Below are positions 1-7,601 of a stretch of 14,669 nt of DNA, piece by piece. Position numbers and translations under genes: made by a program. Numbering within the stretch: the first letter of the stretch is position 1; each line of letters starts with the position of its first letter. The stretch lies in NCBI RefSeq assembly GCF_001956045.1, contig NZ_MRTH01000075.1, forward strand, positions 1-14,669, in the 5' to 3' direction. Source of the stretch: Paenibacillus sp. FSL H7-0331. GTDB lineage: Bacteria > Bacillota > Bacilli > Paenibacillales > NBRC-103111. The notes beneath the pieces are model-generated. The model saw only the letters and a program-made list of their open reading frames with translations, was not told the DNA's origin and searched no databases.

Positions 1-483
<483 letters not shown>

Positions 484-640
484 GAGTTGAACTGCCTTCA
501 TTTTTATATCTCGTAAAATAGTTGTCCGAAGATTAGAGATCAAATTCATATTCAACAGCTGCACGAACATCCGTAAATGTACACAGTCCCCGCTAAAATC
601 TAATTTATTTCCAATATAACTACAAGAAAAGATCCTTGGT

Positions 641-1628
641 TTAAGACATATATCTTGAGATCTCTCTCATAGCTTGAATAAAGTAGTCGATATCCTCATC
701 CGAAGTAAAACATCCTACGCTGGCCCTAACTGCTCCACTCTCCAAAGCTCCTGCCATATTATGAGCCAGAGGCGAACTGTGTAGGCCTTGGCCTTATCTA
801 ACTGCAATTCCAAACTTTTGATCCAGCATTTGACCTACCTGCGAAGATTCTGAGTTCTTCAAATTAAATGAAACAATTCCTGTTCTCTCTGATCCTAACG
901 AAGGTCCATATAAAGTGACCCCATTAATTCTTCGTAGCTCTTCCATGATTGTCTGTATTTGATTCCATTTTTTCTTCTGCAATTTTTCCACAGTTTCATC
1001 AATTACATACTCGACTCCCTCACTCAAACCGGCAATGCCTACAGTATTCAGCGTACCGGTCTCAAATTGATCCGGTCTTATTCGCGGCTGTTCTAGTTGT
1101 TCAGAAAAACTCCCTGTTCCCACGTGCAATAAAGGCTCCAATTCCAGATCCGGATGGACATACAAACCTCCTGTCCCAGGAGGACCTAACAGTCCTTTGT
1201 GTCCAGGAAAAGCTAAAACCAGCAGTATGTGCGGCATCTACCAGTAATTTGATACCATATTGGTGGGCTAATTCACTAATTTGTTCAATAGGTATAAGAT
1301 TGCCTAAAACATTAGAACTGTGATTACAAACAATAAGACTGGTATTAATCCGTATTGCGTTCCTGAATTCGTCAACAGATATAGTACCTGTTGAATCGGT
1401 TAGGATATAAGTAATTTGAACATTTTTAGAAGTTTTCAAATATTCCAACGAACACCTTATGGAATCATGCTCAATAGCCGTACAAATAACATGGTTATCT
1501 TGTTTAACAAATCCTCTAATTGCAAGATTTAATGTCATTGTTGTATTTAAATACGGAATAAATTTATCGCCCACGAAAACACGGTTTCCTTCTTTCCGAG
1601 GGCTTCCTTGCAATGGTAGAGCTATCAA
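641..1628 (-). pseudogene. Broken cysteine-desulfurase-like class V aminotransferase
   Basis: A PLP-dependent class V aminotransferase/cysteine desulfurase-like gene in pieces. Frame one (about 1628-1230) has NTTMTLNLAIRGF, the substrate-side block CNHSSNVLGNLIPIEQI and the PLP-binding LVDAAHTAG. Frame two (about 1225-794) has LAFPGHKGLLGPPGTGGLYV, whose Lys should form the Schiff base, and ends FGIAVR at an in-frame TAA (794-796). The same frame continues after that stop as GLHSSPLAH and ESGAVRASVGCFTSDEDI to a natural stop at 641-643. Lesions visible: most of the N-terminus is missing or decayed against the 3' end of the binding-protein gene at 1646; roughly a dozen residues are lost between TAG and LAFPGHKG with a change of frame; there is one nonsense codon. 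The usual GLHC segment reads GLHS, so the position expected to hold the active-site Cys is Ser. It cannot make a working enzyme and is unrelated to sugar uptake. Confidence 0.8.
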
Positions 1629-1645
1629 ATTGCCAAAACCACCTT

Positions 1646-2926
1646 TTATTTGACGACCATTCTGTCGCTCTCCTTCTTCGCTTGCTTGGCAGCTTCATCC
1701 AAGGTGATTTCATCGGAAACGTACTTTTGGAAGATCGATCCGATACCATTAATGTATTCCATTGACTGCGGCAACATCGGTCTGCCCCGAAGATTGCCGT
1801 TTTTAATGTAATCCCTGATCTTCTCCACTCCCAAGCCTTTAAAGTTGGGATCGTTGATAACATCCAATCTGGCAGGCAGCCTGCTGGACATCTCGTTATA
1901 TGCCAGCTGCCCCTCTTTGCTTGCCAAATAGGTTAATACTTTCTTTGCGTCTTCTTTTTTCCCGGATGATTTATTCAGGACATAATGCCAAGAGGCCATG
2001 TAAGCGTCATTAGTCCCAAAATTGGGCATCGGTACAATGTCCAATTTGTCCGGGCCGTACTTGCCGGCTCTCCGGAAGGTCGGAATCGCCGAGGTATACA
2101 TAAAGAGCATCCCGTATTTGCCGTCGATGAACTTCTGAATCATCGGATCATAAATATCAGCTAACTGGGATATGGGCGTAATCTTATCCTTTTGGACCAT
2201 ATCATGCATAAATGTTAGGGCTTCCCGGGTTTTGGGATTCGACCAGTCGTAATAATCGCCGCCGAACAAGTTAATGAACGTGCCGATTTCGTTAAAGACA
2301 TAACTCCTCTCCCAAGCTCCGCCGTAGCCGTATACGTCGCCCTTCGTAATAGCCTTCGCAAATGCAAGGAACTCTTCTTTCGTCTTCGGAACGTCCTTTC
2401 CTGCTTCCTTCAGCTTCTCATGGTTAACCCAAAAAACGAGAACATCAAGGTAACTCGGAACCGAAAATATGCTGTCTCTATACGTAATCATGTCCTTCAC
2501 ATATTGCTGCGAATAATTTTTCACAATATCCGAAGTCATGACGTCCTTCTCAAGCGGTTCCAGATAACCAGCTCTAGAGAAAGCTGTTATGAGCTCGTCG
2601 TTGACATGCAGGATATCAATCGAATGATCCCCGGATGAAAGAATCGTCGTCATCTTGGCAACCATATCGTCCGGGTTGGTAGGGGCCGCTACCACCTTGA
2701 TGTTAACGCCTGTTACCTCTTCTACTTTCTTCTGGTACGCAGGCCACTCGGTTAGTACGGAATCCTTGGTCATGATCGTAATTATCCGATTTTTATCTGA
2801 CGGACCAGTTTTCTCCCCATTTGGAGCGTTCGCGGCCGGGTTGTTATTCGCAATGCAAGCGGTAAGTATACCTGATAGAAGAAACAGACTCATCAGAACG
2901 ACTAATGAACCTTTACTTGTACTCAT
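1646..2926 (-). CDS. Extracellular sugar-binding lipoprotein of a CUT1 ABC transporter (second copy)
   Basis: A 426-residue family 1 extracellular solute-binding protein, which captures sugar outside the membrane and delivers it to an ABC permease pair. The signal peptide is a hydrophobic stretch (about residues 8-20) followed by the lipobox LTAC with the lipidated Cys at 24. The ATG at 2926 is preferred to an ATG 11 codons upstream because GGGAGG (2935-2940) lies 8 bases before it. The protein is a clear paralogue of the one at 6052-7329, sharing blocks such as TILSSGD, VNDE, YGYGG, NLFGGDY, GRPM and TLDE. It follows the GH172 gene by 231 bases, has its own promoter and cre-like box, and has no permease genes after it, so it probably feeds the permeases at 4291-6025. 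Its ligand may differ from that of its paralogue; nothing in the sequence settles this. Confidence 0.92.
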   Translation of the reverse strand: MSTSKGSLVVLMSLFLLSGILTACIANNNPAANAPNGEKTGPSDKNRIITIMTKDSVLTEWPAYQKKVEEVTGVNIKVVAAPTNPDDMVAKMTTILSSGDHSIDILHVNDELITAFSRAGYLEPLEKDVMTSDIVKNYSQQYVKDMITYRDSIFSVPSYLDVLVFWVNHEKLKEAGKDVPKTKEEFLAFAKAITKGDVYGYGGAWERSYVFNEIGTFINLFGGDYYDWSNPKTREALTFMHDMVQKDKITPISQLADIYDPMIQKFIDGKYGMLFMYTSAIPTFRRAGKYGPDKLDIVPMPNFGTNDAYMASWHYVLNKSSGKKEDAKKVLTYLASKEGQLAYNEMSSRLPARLDVINDPNFKGLGVEKIRDYIKNGNLRGRPMLPQSMEYINGIGSIFQKYVSDEITLDEAAKQAKKESDRMVVK

Positions 2927-3007
2927 CGTGACAGCCTCCCTTTTCTCTCTGATTTTCACTTTGAGGTACCTGCACTACATCTATCTAGTCGACTTACTAC
3001 AATTTCA

Positions 3008-3045
3008 ATTATAATACGGGCTTGAAAGCGTTTAAACACAATTTT
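3008..3045 (-). promoter_or_regulatory. Promoter of the second binding-protein gene with cre-like operator
   Basis: On the - strand there is a perfect TATAAT -10 box (3008-3013) and a TTTAAA -35 box (3031-3036, 4 of 6 to TTGACA) separated by 17 bases. The spacer and -35 box form TGAAAGCGTTTAAA as read on the + strand (3023-3036), which fits the CcpA catabolite-response element (WTGNNARCGNWWWCAW) except for one position. The box is followed by one base and ACAATTTT (to 3045). The same 23-base core, with one difference, stands at the same spacing in front of the first binding-protein gene. A protein bound here would block RNA polymerase, so repression is the expected effect. CcpA, a LacI-type regulator or the neighbouring AraC-type regulator are all possible binders. 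Confidence 0.7.
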
Positions 3046-3080
3046 GTACAGCCTCCGGATCAGTACAGGAGATAAAATGA

Positions 3081-3113
3081 AGGGCAGGCCACCTTAAAAG
3101 CAGCCTGTTCCCT
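3081..3113 (-). terminator. Possible weak intrinsic terminator after the GH172 gene
   Basis: Read on the - strand: AGGG, two unpaired bases, CAGGC, a 13-base loop, then GCCTG and CCCT, followed by the T-rich TCATTTTATCT. The stem has nine pairs with a 2-base bulge. It lies 45 bases past the GH172 stop and just before the promoter of the next gene, where a terminator or attenuator would be expected. The interrupted T-tract makes it weak. Confidence 0.4.
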
Positions 3114-3157
3114 ATATGGATTCTTTCCGTTTTATACAAAATCATGGACGTGCTGAT

Positions 3158-4267
3158 TTACCTCGGCCATCTTTCTTCTTTGCTCATCAAGGGGGTGAAC
3201 GGGTTATGCGGCTCAGTTTGGTACCAATAAGCAACCGATGCGACATCATCCTGCCTTTCGAATAACCCCTTCTTATAAACCCCGATCTGTTGAATGGTCA
3301 CTTTAAGATCTTCACTGAAACGGATCGGGTCAAGAATATGCCAGCGATAAAAACCTCTCATCGGCGGGACATCATCGTTGTGATAGAAATTATGAACAAC
3401 CTCATCATGGTTAGAATAGTACGGATATCCCATGAAAGGAGTGCAATACGTGTTTTCTACAGTCTTGCCATCTTTTTGAGTCGCAAAACTCCAGGCCCCG
3501 CCAAAATAGTCTTCGGCTCCGGTACCGCAGATGGTGGGGTATTGCTTATCTCCGTCCATATAAATTTTAACTTCCCCTTCACCCCACCAATATCTTTCCA
3601 GGGTCGTCAGGGCCAGGTAGGTTCCCACATACTGCCCTTTTCCTTTTACGTTATCCAAAATAACGTAGTCCTCTGCTTTATTTGTGATCCTCTGCCGATT
3701 CCATTGCGCATGGAAATATGCCGTATTTTCCGGCAGCTCGTCATGTAAACAATAATCAACCTGATAAAATAACGCGGGAATTGGTGCTTCATGCTGATTC
3801 TCGATTGTAATCTTCGCCTTTTTTCTGAAGGGCATAGGAAAATAGCTGTTGAACCCGCGCGTCGGATTCACAACAATAGGCAAGGAATTCACAGTGCAGC
3901 CTCTCGCAAATCCATTACAAAAGAAATCGCCGAGGGGGCTTTCTACGGAAGGGACAGTTTCGTCATCCCAATACATCCTAAGTACAAGGTCTCTAAGAAC
4001 ATAACAATCTTTTTCAGTTTTATCTGTAACCGTAATCCAGATATGTTCAATGATCCCCGGGCCTTCCATCTCAGCCAGTGTTACGGTCGTACCGGGTTCC
4101 ACATTTCGAATACATGGTGAGCCTTTTCGGGAAGGTCCCAGGTGGCTTGCAGAAGTTCCTCCGCTGCCAATCTTCCCGTCCGGATTTTCCGCCGTGATTG
4201 CCCGGCTCCTGCCATTGTTGATTAATGGTAGTGACGAAAGTCCGTTCATAAATGGATTGTAATTCAT
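3158..4267 (-). CDS. DUF2961 / GH172 family glycoside hydrolase
   Basis: A 369-residue DUF2961 protein. The family was defined as GH172 after a member was shown to be a difructose dianhydride I synthase/hydrolase; other members act on alpha-D-arabinofuranosides. Family motifs seen: ITAENPDGKIGSGG (24-37), EGPGIIEHIWIT (68-79), SPLGDFF (110-116), WWGEGEVKIYMDGD (227-240) and GTGAEDYFGGAW (248-259). Glu230 of GEGE and Glu252 of GTGAED match, from my memory of the family, the two catalytic glutamates; they are 22 apart here against 21 recalled for the characterised enzyme, because of a one-residue longer loop. There is no signal peptide, so it should act in the cytoplasm on imported sugar. The start at 4267 has GGAG 9 bases upstream. 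It follows the permease gene by 23 bases in the same operon. With the nearby GH32 gene it points to fructofuranosyl oligosaccharides, possibly difructose dianhydrides; the exact substrate is inferred. Confidence 0.88.
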   Translation of the reverse strand: MNYNPFMNGLSSLPLINNGRSRAITAENPDGKIGSGGTSASHLGPSRKGSPCIRNVEPGTTVTLAEMEGPGIIEHIWITVTDKTEKDCYVLRDLVLRMYWDDETVPSVESPLGDFFCNGFARGCTVNSLPIVVNPTRGFNSYFPMPFRKKAKITIENQHEAPIPALFYQVDYCLHDELPENTAYFHAQWNRQRITNKAEDYVILDNVKGKGQYVGTYLALTTLERYWWGEGEVKIYMDGDKQYPTICGTGAEDYFGGAWSFATQKDGKTVENTYCTPFMGYPYYSNHDEVVHNFYHNDDVPPMRGFYRWHILDPIRFSEDLKVTIQQIGVYKKGLFERQDDVASVAYWYQTEPHNPFTPLMSKEERWPR

Positions 4268-4290
4268 TTCTAGTTTCTCCTCTCAAATTT

Positions 4291-5136
4291 TTATCCCTTT
4301 ACACCACCAACCATAATCCCTTCCATAATCTGTCTCTGGAATATAGCGACGAATATGATAATCGGCAGGATGATAATCCAGCCCATTGCACTCACAAGAT
4401 CCCAAGGCACAGCATACATGTTTTCCCTTAAAGGTAATTGTGTGATGGCAGTCGAAAGGACCGAGATCCCATTTGAATAAAACAGTGGCGTAAAGAAGTT
4501 ATTTAAACAATGAATAAAGTTAACAATACAGACTGTCGCGATAGCAGGCCTTAAAAGAGGCAGCGTCACATAAAACATAGACTGTAAAAATCCACATCCG
4601 TCTATCGAAGCCGATTCTTCAATTGAAACCGGGATATCGTTAAGAAAGTTCTGAAGCATGAGTATGGTAAAAGGAAGAAGGCCGCTGATATAAAGGATGA
4701 TCAAACCCGTATACGTATCGTATAAATTCACATATCTCAAAAAATCATACAGCGGACGGGCTGTTACTATATCTGGAATCAACATGGAAGCCAGTAAAAA
4801 TACAACTGCTATGGATAACCCTTTGTTTCTGAATCTGGCAAAGCTGAAGGCTGCCATGACTGACACAATCATGCTAATAAGAATTGATAAACCTACGATT
4901 ATGACTGTATTCCAGATTTTCGGCAGTAATCCCACATGCTCAATCAGATATTTGTAGCTTTCAAGAGTTGGATGGGCCGGCCAATATTTAATGGGTTTCG
5001 AAAATAGCTGGCCGGATGGCGTTATGGAAGATATGAATATCCACCATAAGGGAAAAAGAATGAGAAAAGCTACAATGGCTGCCAAAACCCACATAAAACA
5101 GCGTTGTAACATATGCCTGGAAAGTTTGGGAACCAT
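4291..5136 (-). CDS. CUT1 sugar ABC transporter permease, MalG type
   Basis: A 281-residue integral membrane subunit of a carbohydrate ABC importer. Six hydrophobic helices are visible at about 15-35, 78-100, 107-124, 142-161, 197-215 and 247-266. The cytoplasmic EAA loop that contacts the ATPase is EESASIDGCG (173-182), followed by LPLLRPAI. The C-terminus QRQIMEGIMVGGVKG is typical of MalG-like subunits. GGAG at 5146-5149 overlaps the stop of the preceding permease gene and lies 9 bases before the ATG, so the two permeases are probably translationally coupled. No ATP-binding subunit is encoded in the window. Gram-positive CUT1 importers commonly share a multi-task ATPase (MsmX type) encoded elsewhere, and that is the likely arrangement here. 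Confidence 0.95.
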   Translation of the reverse strand: MVPKLSRHMLQRCFMWVLAAIVAFLILFPLWWIFISSITPSGQLFSKPIKYWPAHPTLESYKYLIEHVGLLPKIWNTVIIVGLSILISMIVSVMAAFSFARFRNKGLSIAVVFLLASMLIPDIVTARPLYDFLRYVNLYDTYTGLIILYISGLLPFTILMLQNFLNDIPVSIEESASIDGCGFLQSMFYVTLPLLRPAIATVCIVNFIHCLNNFFTPLFYSNGISVLSTAITQLPLRENMYAVPWDLVSAMGWIIILPIIIFVAIFQRQIMEGIMVGGVKG

Positions 5137-5149
5137 ACTTTATCACTCC

Positions 5150-6025
5150 TTAATAATCCACACGTTTTGATGCAGACATGCTCAAGCCGCTCAACATTGC
5201 CATGACAAAGAAAAGTACGACTGCAATGGAAGCTGCATATCCTGTATTCAGGTTTGTAAAAGCCTCTGTTGTGATACGATAGGCGATCAGTGCAGTGCTT
5301 TCACCAGGCCCCCCGCTCGTCATTCCGTAGACTACATCGAATGAAGTTATTCTCCACATCGTAAAGAATATACTTAACACCAAAATGTTTTTCGTAATAA
5401 GCGGGAGTGTTATTTTGAAAAAAGATCGTATTGCCCCTGCGCCATCTATCTTGCCCGCCTCATATATTTCAGAAGAGATAAACTGAAGACCGGCAAGAAT
5501 CAGTATCGCAAAGAAAGGAAGGTCCTTCCATAAATCCACGGCGATAACAGCGCTGCGGGCAGTATCCGTATGAATGAGCCAATCCAAATTAAACGACGGA
5601 TTAAACCAGCGTAAGAAATCATTTATCAAGCCGTAATCATTGTTAAAAGCCCACTTTGAAGCCATAGCTATTACCACCATAGGCATAGCCCAGGGAAGCA
5701 GCACAATGGTTCTAAGGATCCTCTGTCCGGCTATTTTCATATTTAATATTAGGGCCAATATAATTCCCAAAACAATGTGTCCCACCATGGAGCCTACAAC
5801 AAAAACAATGGTAAAACTAATTGATTCTCGCACTTTTGTATCATGAAAAATGTCTAGGTAGTTTTGAAATCCGACAAATTCATTAATTCCACTCAACAGT
5901 TTTACGTCAAAAAAACTAATGCGGAAGGTTTCAATCATCGGATATATAGTTGTAAAAATCCTTATTAGCAGCGCCGGTAGAACAAGTATCCACGCTATTG
6001 TCAAATATTTTTTGCTTTCATACAT
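5150..6025 (-). CDS. CUT1 sugar ABC transporter permease, MalF type
   Basis: A 291-residue membrane permease, partner of the MalG-type subunit 13 bases downstream. Hydrophobic helices lie at about 8-28, 71-97, 105-123, 158-182, 211-231 and 261-283. The EAA loop reads EIYEAGKIDGAGA (185-197) followed by FFKITLPLI. The block MTSGGPGESTALIAYRI (235-251) is characteristic of MalF/UgpA-like subunits. The ATG at 6025 is preceded by GAAAGG about 9 bases upstream, a modest ribosome binding site. The gene starts 26 bases after the binding-protein stop codon, the usual order of binding protein, MalF-type then MalG-type. It lacks the extra N-terminal helices of enterobacterial MalF, as is normal in this family in Bacillota. 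Confidence 0.95.
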   Translation of the reverse strand: MYESKKYLTIAWILVLPALLIRIFTTIYPMIETFRISFFDVKLLSGINEFVGFQNYLDIFHDTKVRESISFTIVFVVGSMVGHIVLGIILALILNMKIAGQRILRTIVLLPWAMPMVVIAMASKWAFNNDYGLINDFLRWFNPSFNLDWLIHTDTARSAVIAVDLWKDLPFFAILILAGLQFISSEIYEAGKIDGAGAIRSFFKITLPLITKNILVLSIFFTMWRITSFDVVYGMTSGGPGESTALIAYRITTEAFTNLNTGYAASIAVVLFFVMAMLSGLSMSASKRVDY

Positions 6026-6051
6026 GTTAACGCGCCTTTCTTGTGGATTTA

Positions 6052-7329
6052 TTATTTCTTATACTTCTTCACAGCTTCCTGGGCCTTCGTACAAAACTCA
6101 TCCAGCGTTATTTTATTTTGAATATAATTCTGGAAGAGGGTGCCCATTTCAGATATAAACTCCAAGGTTTGCGGCACCATCGGACGGCCATGAACTTCGT
6201 TGGTCGATTGAATCTGGGAGTAAATATCTTTTATGTCACCAGAGACTGCGGGTTTGCTTGCAACGTCAGCTCTTGCCGGGTATCTGCCGAAATTCGTCCA
6301 GCCATTCAGTTCTCCATCTTCACTCGCCGCATATTTAAGGAACTTGATTGCAGCTTCCTTATTTTTCGACTTTGAATTCAAGACATAGCTCCAGGAATCC
6401 GTAAAAATACTTCTTTTTACAAACTTCGGCATATTCATTATATGGATCTGATCTTTACCATACCGGTTAGCATTCTTATAAGCATCGCCGGTTCCCCACA
6501 TAAAGACACTCGCATACTTGCCGTCATTAAATTTCTGATTCATCTGATCGTATTTATCAGCGATCTGGTCGACAGGCGTCACTTTCCAGGTATTCGCCAT
6601 ATCGTACATGAACTTAACCGCCTTCCGGCTTCCTTCATTGGTCCAGTCAAAATAATCCCCGCCGAAAAGGTTTACAAAGGTTGCAAGTTCATTAAATACA
6701 TACGTCTTTTCCCATGAACCGCCGTATCCGTACTGGCCGTCTTTAGTAGACGCTTTCAGAAACTTCACGAAATCCTCTTCATTTTCTATCGATTTCAAAC
6801 CTGCCGCATCCAGCTTCTTTTGGTCAACCCAAAGCGCGAGGTAACCCGAATAGCTGGGTACACCAATAATATCGCCTTTTGTTGAAGTCAGCATATCCTT
6901 CATGTAACCCTGCGGAAACTGGGTGCGAATATCGCTTGTTAAAACCTTATCCTGCAAGGGTTCCAGCCAACCTGCGTTTTTGAAGGAAGTCGCCATTTCA
7001 TCGTTGACCTCAAGGATATCAACTGAACTGTCTCCCGATGACAGGATCGTGGAAACCTTTTGTTGGCGGGTATCCGAGTCAGTCGGGGCTGCTACCCACT
7101 TAATCTTAACTCCGCTCTTCTTCTCAGCCTCATTCAACCAATCCTGGAATTTGGGATTTGTGGATTGAATGGTATAGAGTGTAATCTCATCCTTACCGTT
7201 TGTACTCGCTTTTGCGTCATTTGTGCTTGAACTTGCAGTGTTTGCACCGGAATTTGAGCCCGTGCACCCTGTGAGCGTTAATGTAACCGCTGTCACAGCT
7301 ACCAAAAGAGAACTCAGTTTTTTTTTCAT
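6052..7329 (-). CDS. Extracellular sugar-binding lipoprotein of a CUT1 ABC transporter (first gene of the operon)
   Basis: A 425-residue family 1 solute-binding protein and the first gene of the leftward operon. The signal peptide is MKKKLSSLLVAVTAVTLTL followed by the lipobox LTGC with the lipidated Cys at 22, then a Ser/Asn/Thr-rich linker. The ATG at 7329 is chosen over ATGs at 7335 and 7344 because GGGAGG (7337-7342) is 7 bases upstream of it and would overlap the other two. Shared blocks with the paralogue at 1646-2926 run over the whole length (WVAAPT/VVAAPT, TILSSGD, VNDE, GYGG, NLFGGDY, GRPM, KITLDE). Two thirds of the way along, the DKYDQMNQKFNDGKYASVFMW region lines up with YDPMIQKFIDGKYGMLFMY of the paralogue, so the fold is intact in both. 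The promoter lies at 7407-7444. The ligand is not determined by sequence alone; the operon suggests a fructose-containing oligosaccharide. Confidence 0.95.
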   Translation of the reverse strand: MKKKLSSLLVAVTAVTLTLTGCTGSNSGANTASSSTNDAKASTNGKDEITLYTIQSTNPKFQDWLNEAEKKSGVKIKWVAAPTDSDTRQQKVSTILSSGDSSVDILEVNDEMATSFKNAGWLEPLQDKVLTSDIRTQFPQGYMKDMLTSTKGDIIGVPSYSGYLALWVDQKKLDAAGLKSIENEEDFVKFLKASTKDGQYGYGGSWEKTYVFNELATFVNLFGGDYFDWTNEGSRKAVKFMYDMANTWKVTPVDQIADKYDQMNQKFNDGKYASVFMWGTGDAYKNANRYGKDQIHIMNMPKFVKRSIFTDSWSYVLNSKSKNKEAAIKFLKYAASEDGELNGWTNFGRYPARADVASKPAVSGDIKDIYSQIQSTNEVHGRPMVPQTLEFISEMGTLFQNYIQNKITLDEFCTKAQEAVKKYKK

Positions 7330-7406
7330 GTTCATTCCTCCCAATTTATAATCTGCGGCGGCCTACAGGAAGGAACCCCCTTTGCCGACCGTCGTCTTAC
7401 ATGTCG

Positions 7407-7444
7407 ATTATAAAATAGGAATGAAAGCGTTTAAATACAATTTT
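7407..7444 (-). promoter_or_regulatory. Operon promoter with cre-like operator
   Basis: On the - strand: TATAAT -10 box (7407-7412), 17-base spacer, TTTAAA -35 box (7430-7435). The cre-like box TGAAAGCGTTTAAA (7422-7435, + strand reading) spans spacer and -35, followed by one base and ACAATTTT (to 7444). Over 47 aligned bases it matches the promoter at about 3003-3049 at 36 positions, and 22 of 23 in the core. The predicted transcript would have a leader of about 70 bases. The divergent kinase gene begins 195 bases upstream, so the same region may hold the activator site of the response regulator. Confidence 0.7.
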
Positions 7445-7456
7445 CCATCATTAATT

Positions 7457-7571
7457 TATAATATTGCATTCACTTGCTCACGGTTATTGCCAATCGAATC
7501 GTTCTATGTTATAACTCATTTAAAATGTCTGCCTGGAACCGGCCACCCAAATAGAAGCGCTTTCTTATACT
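7457..7571 (+). promoter_or_regulatory. Possible promoter region of the two-component genes
   Basis: Two -10-like boxes face the kinase gene: TATAAT at 7457-7462 and TATACT at 7566-7571. Neither has a convincing -35 box at 17 bases. Just before the second is AGAAGCGCTTTCT (7553-7565), a near-palindrome with the core of a catabolite-response element but two mismatches in the outer positions. I cannot choose between the two boxes. Confidence 0.3.
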
Positions 7572-7601
7572 AAGAATTTATTCTAATCGAAGGGTGAAAC
7601 G

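Larger units (their letters stand above)
2927..3157. other. Gap between the GH172 gene and the second binding-protein gene, with promoter and terminator-like hairpin
   Basis: This 231-base gap holds no gene. On the - strand it carries, in order, the terminator-like hairpin (3081-3113), the promoter with cre-like operator (3008-3045), about 75 bases of leader and the GGGAGG ribosome binding site (2935-2940). The layout suggests that the second binding protein is transcribed as its own unit, with or without some read-through from upstream. Confidence 0.6.

Noticed and set aside
3158..4286. A longer or alternative - strand frame overlapping the GH172 start (4071-4286)
   Set aside because: It is a shadow in another frame; the 4267 start has a well-spaced ribosome binding site and the family N-terminus.
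7382..7573. 63-codon open frame in the divergent intergenic region
   Set aside because: It runs through the promoter and operator of the uptake operon and has no ribosome binding site.
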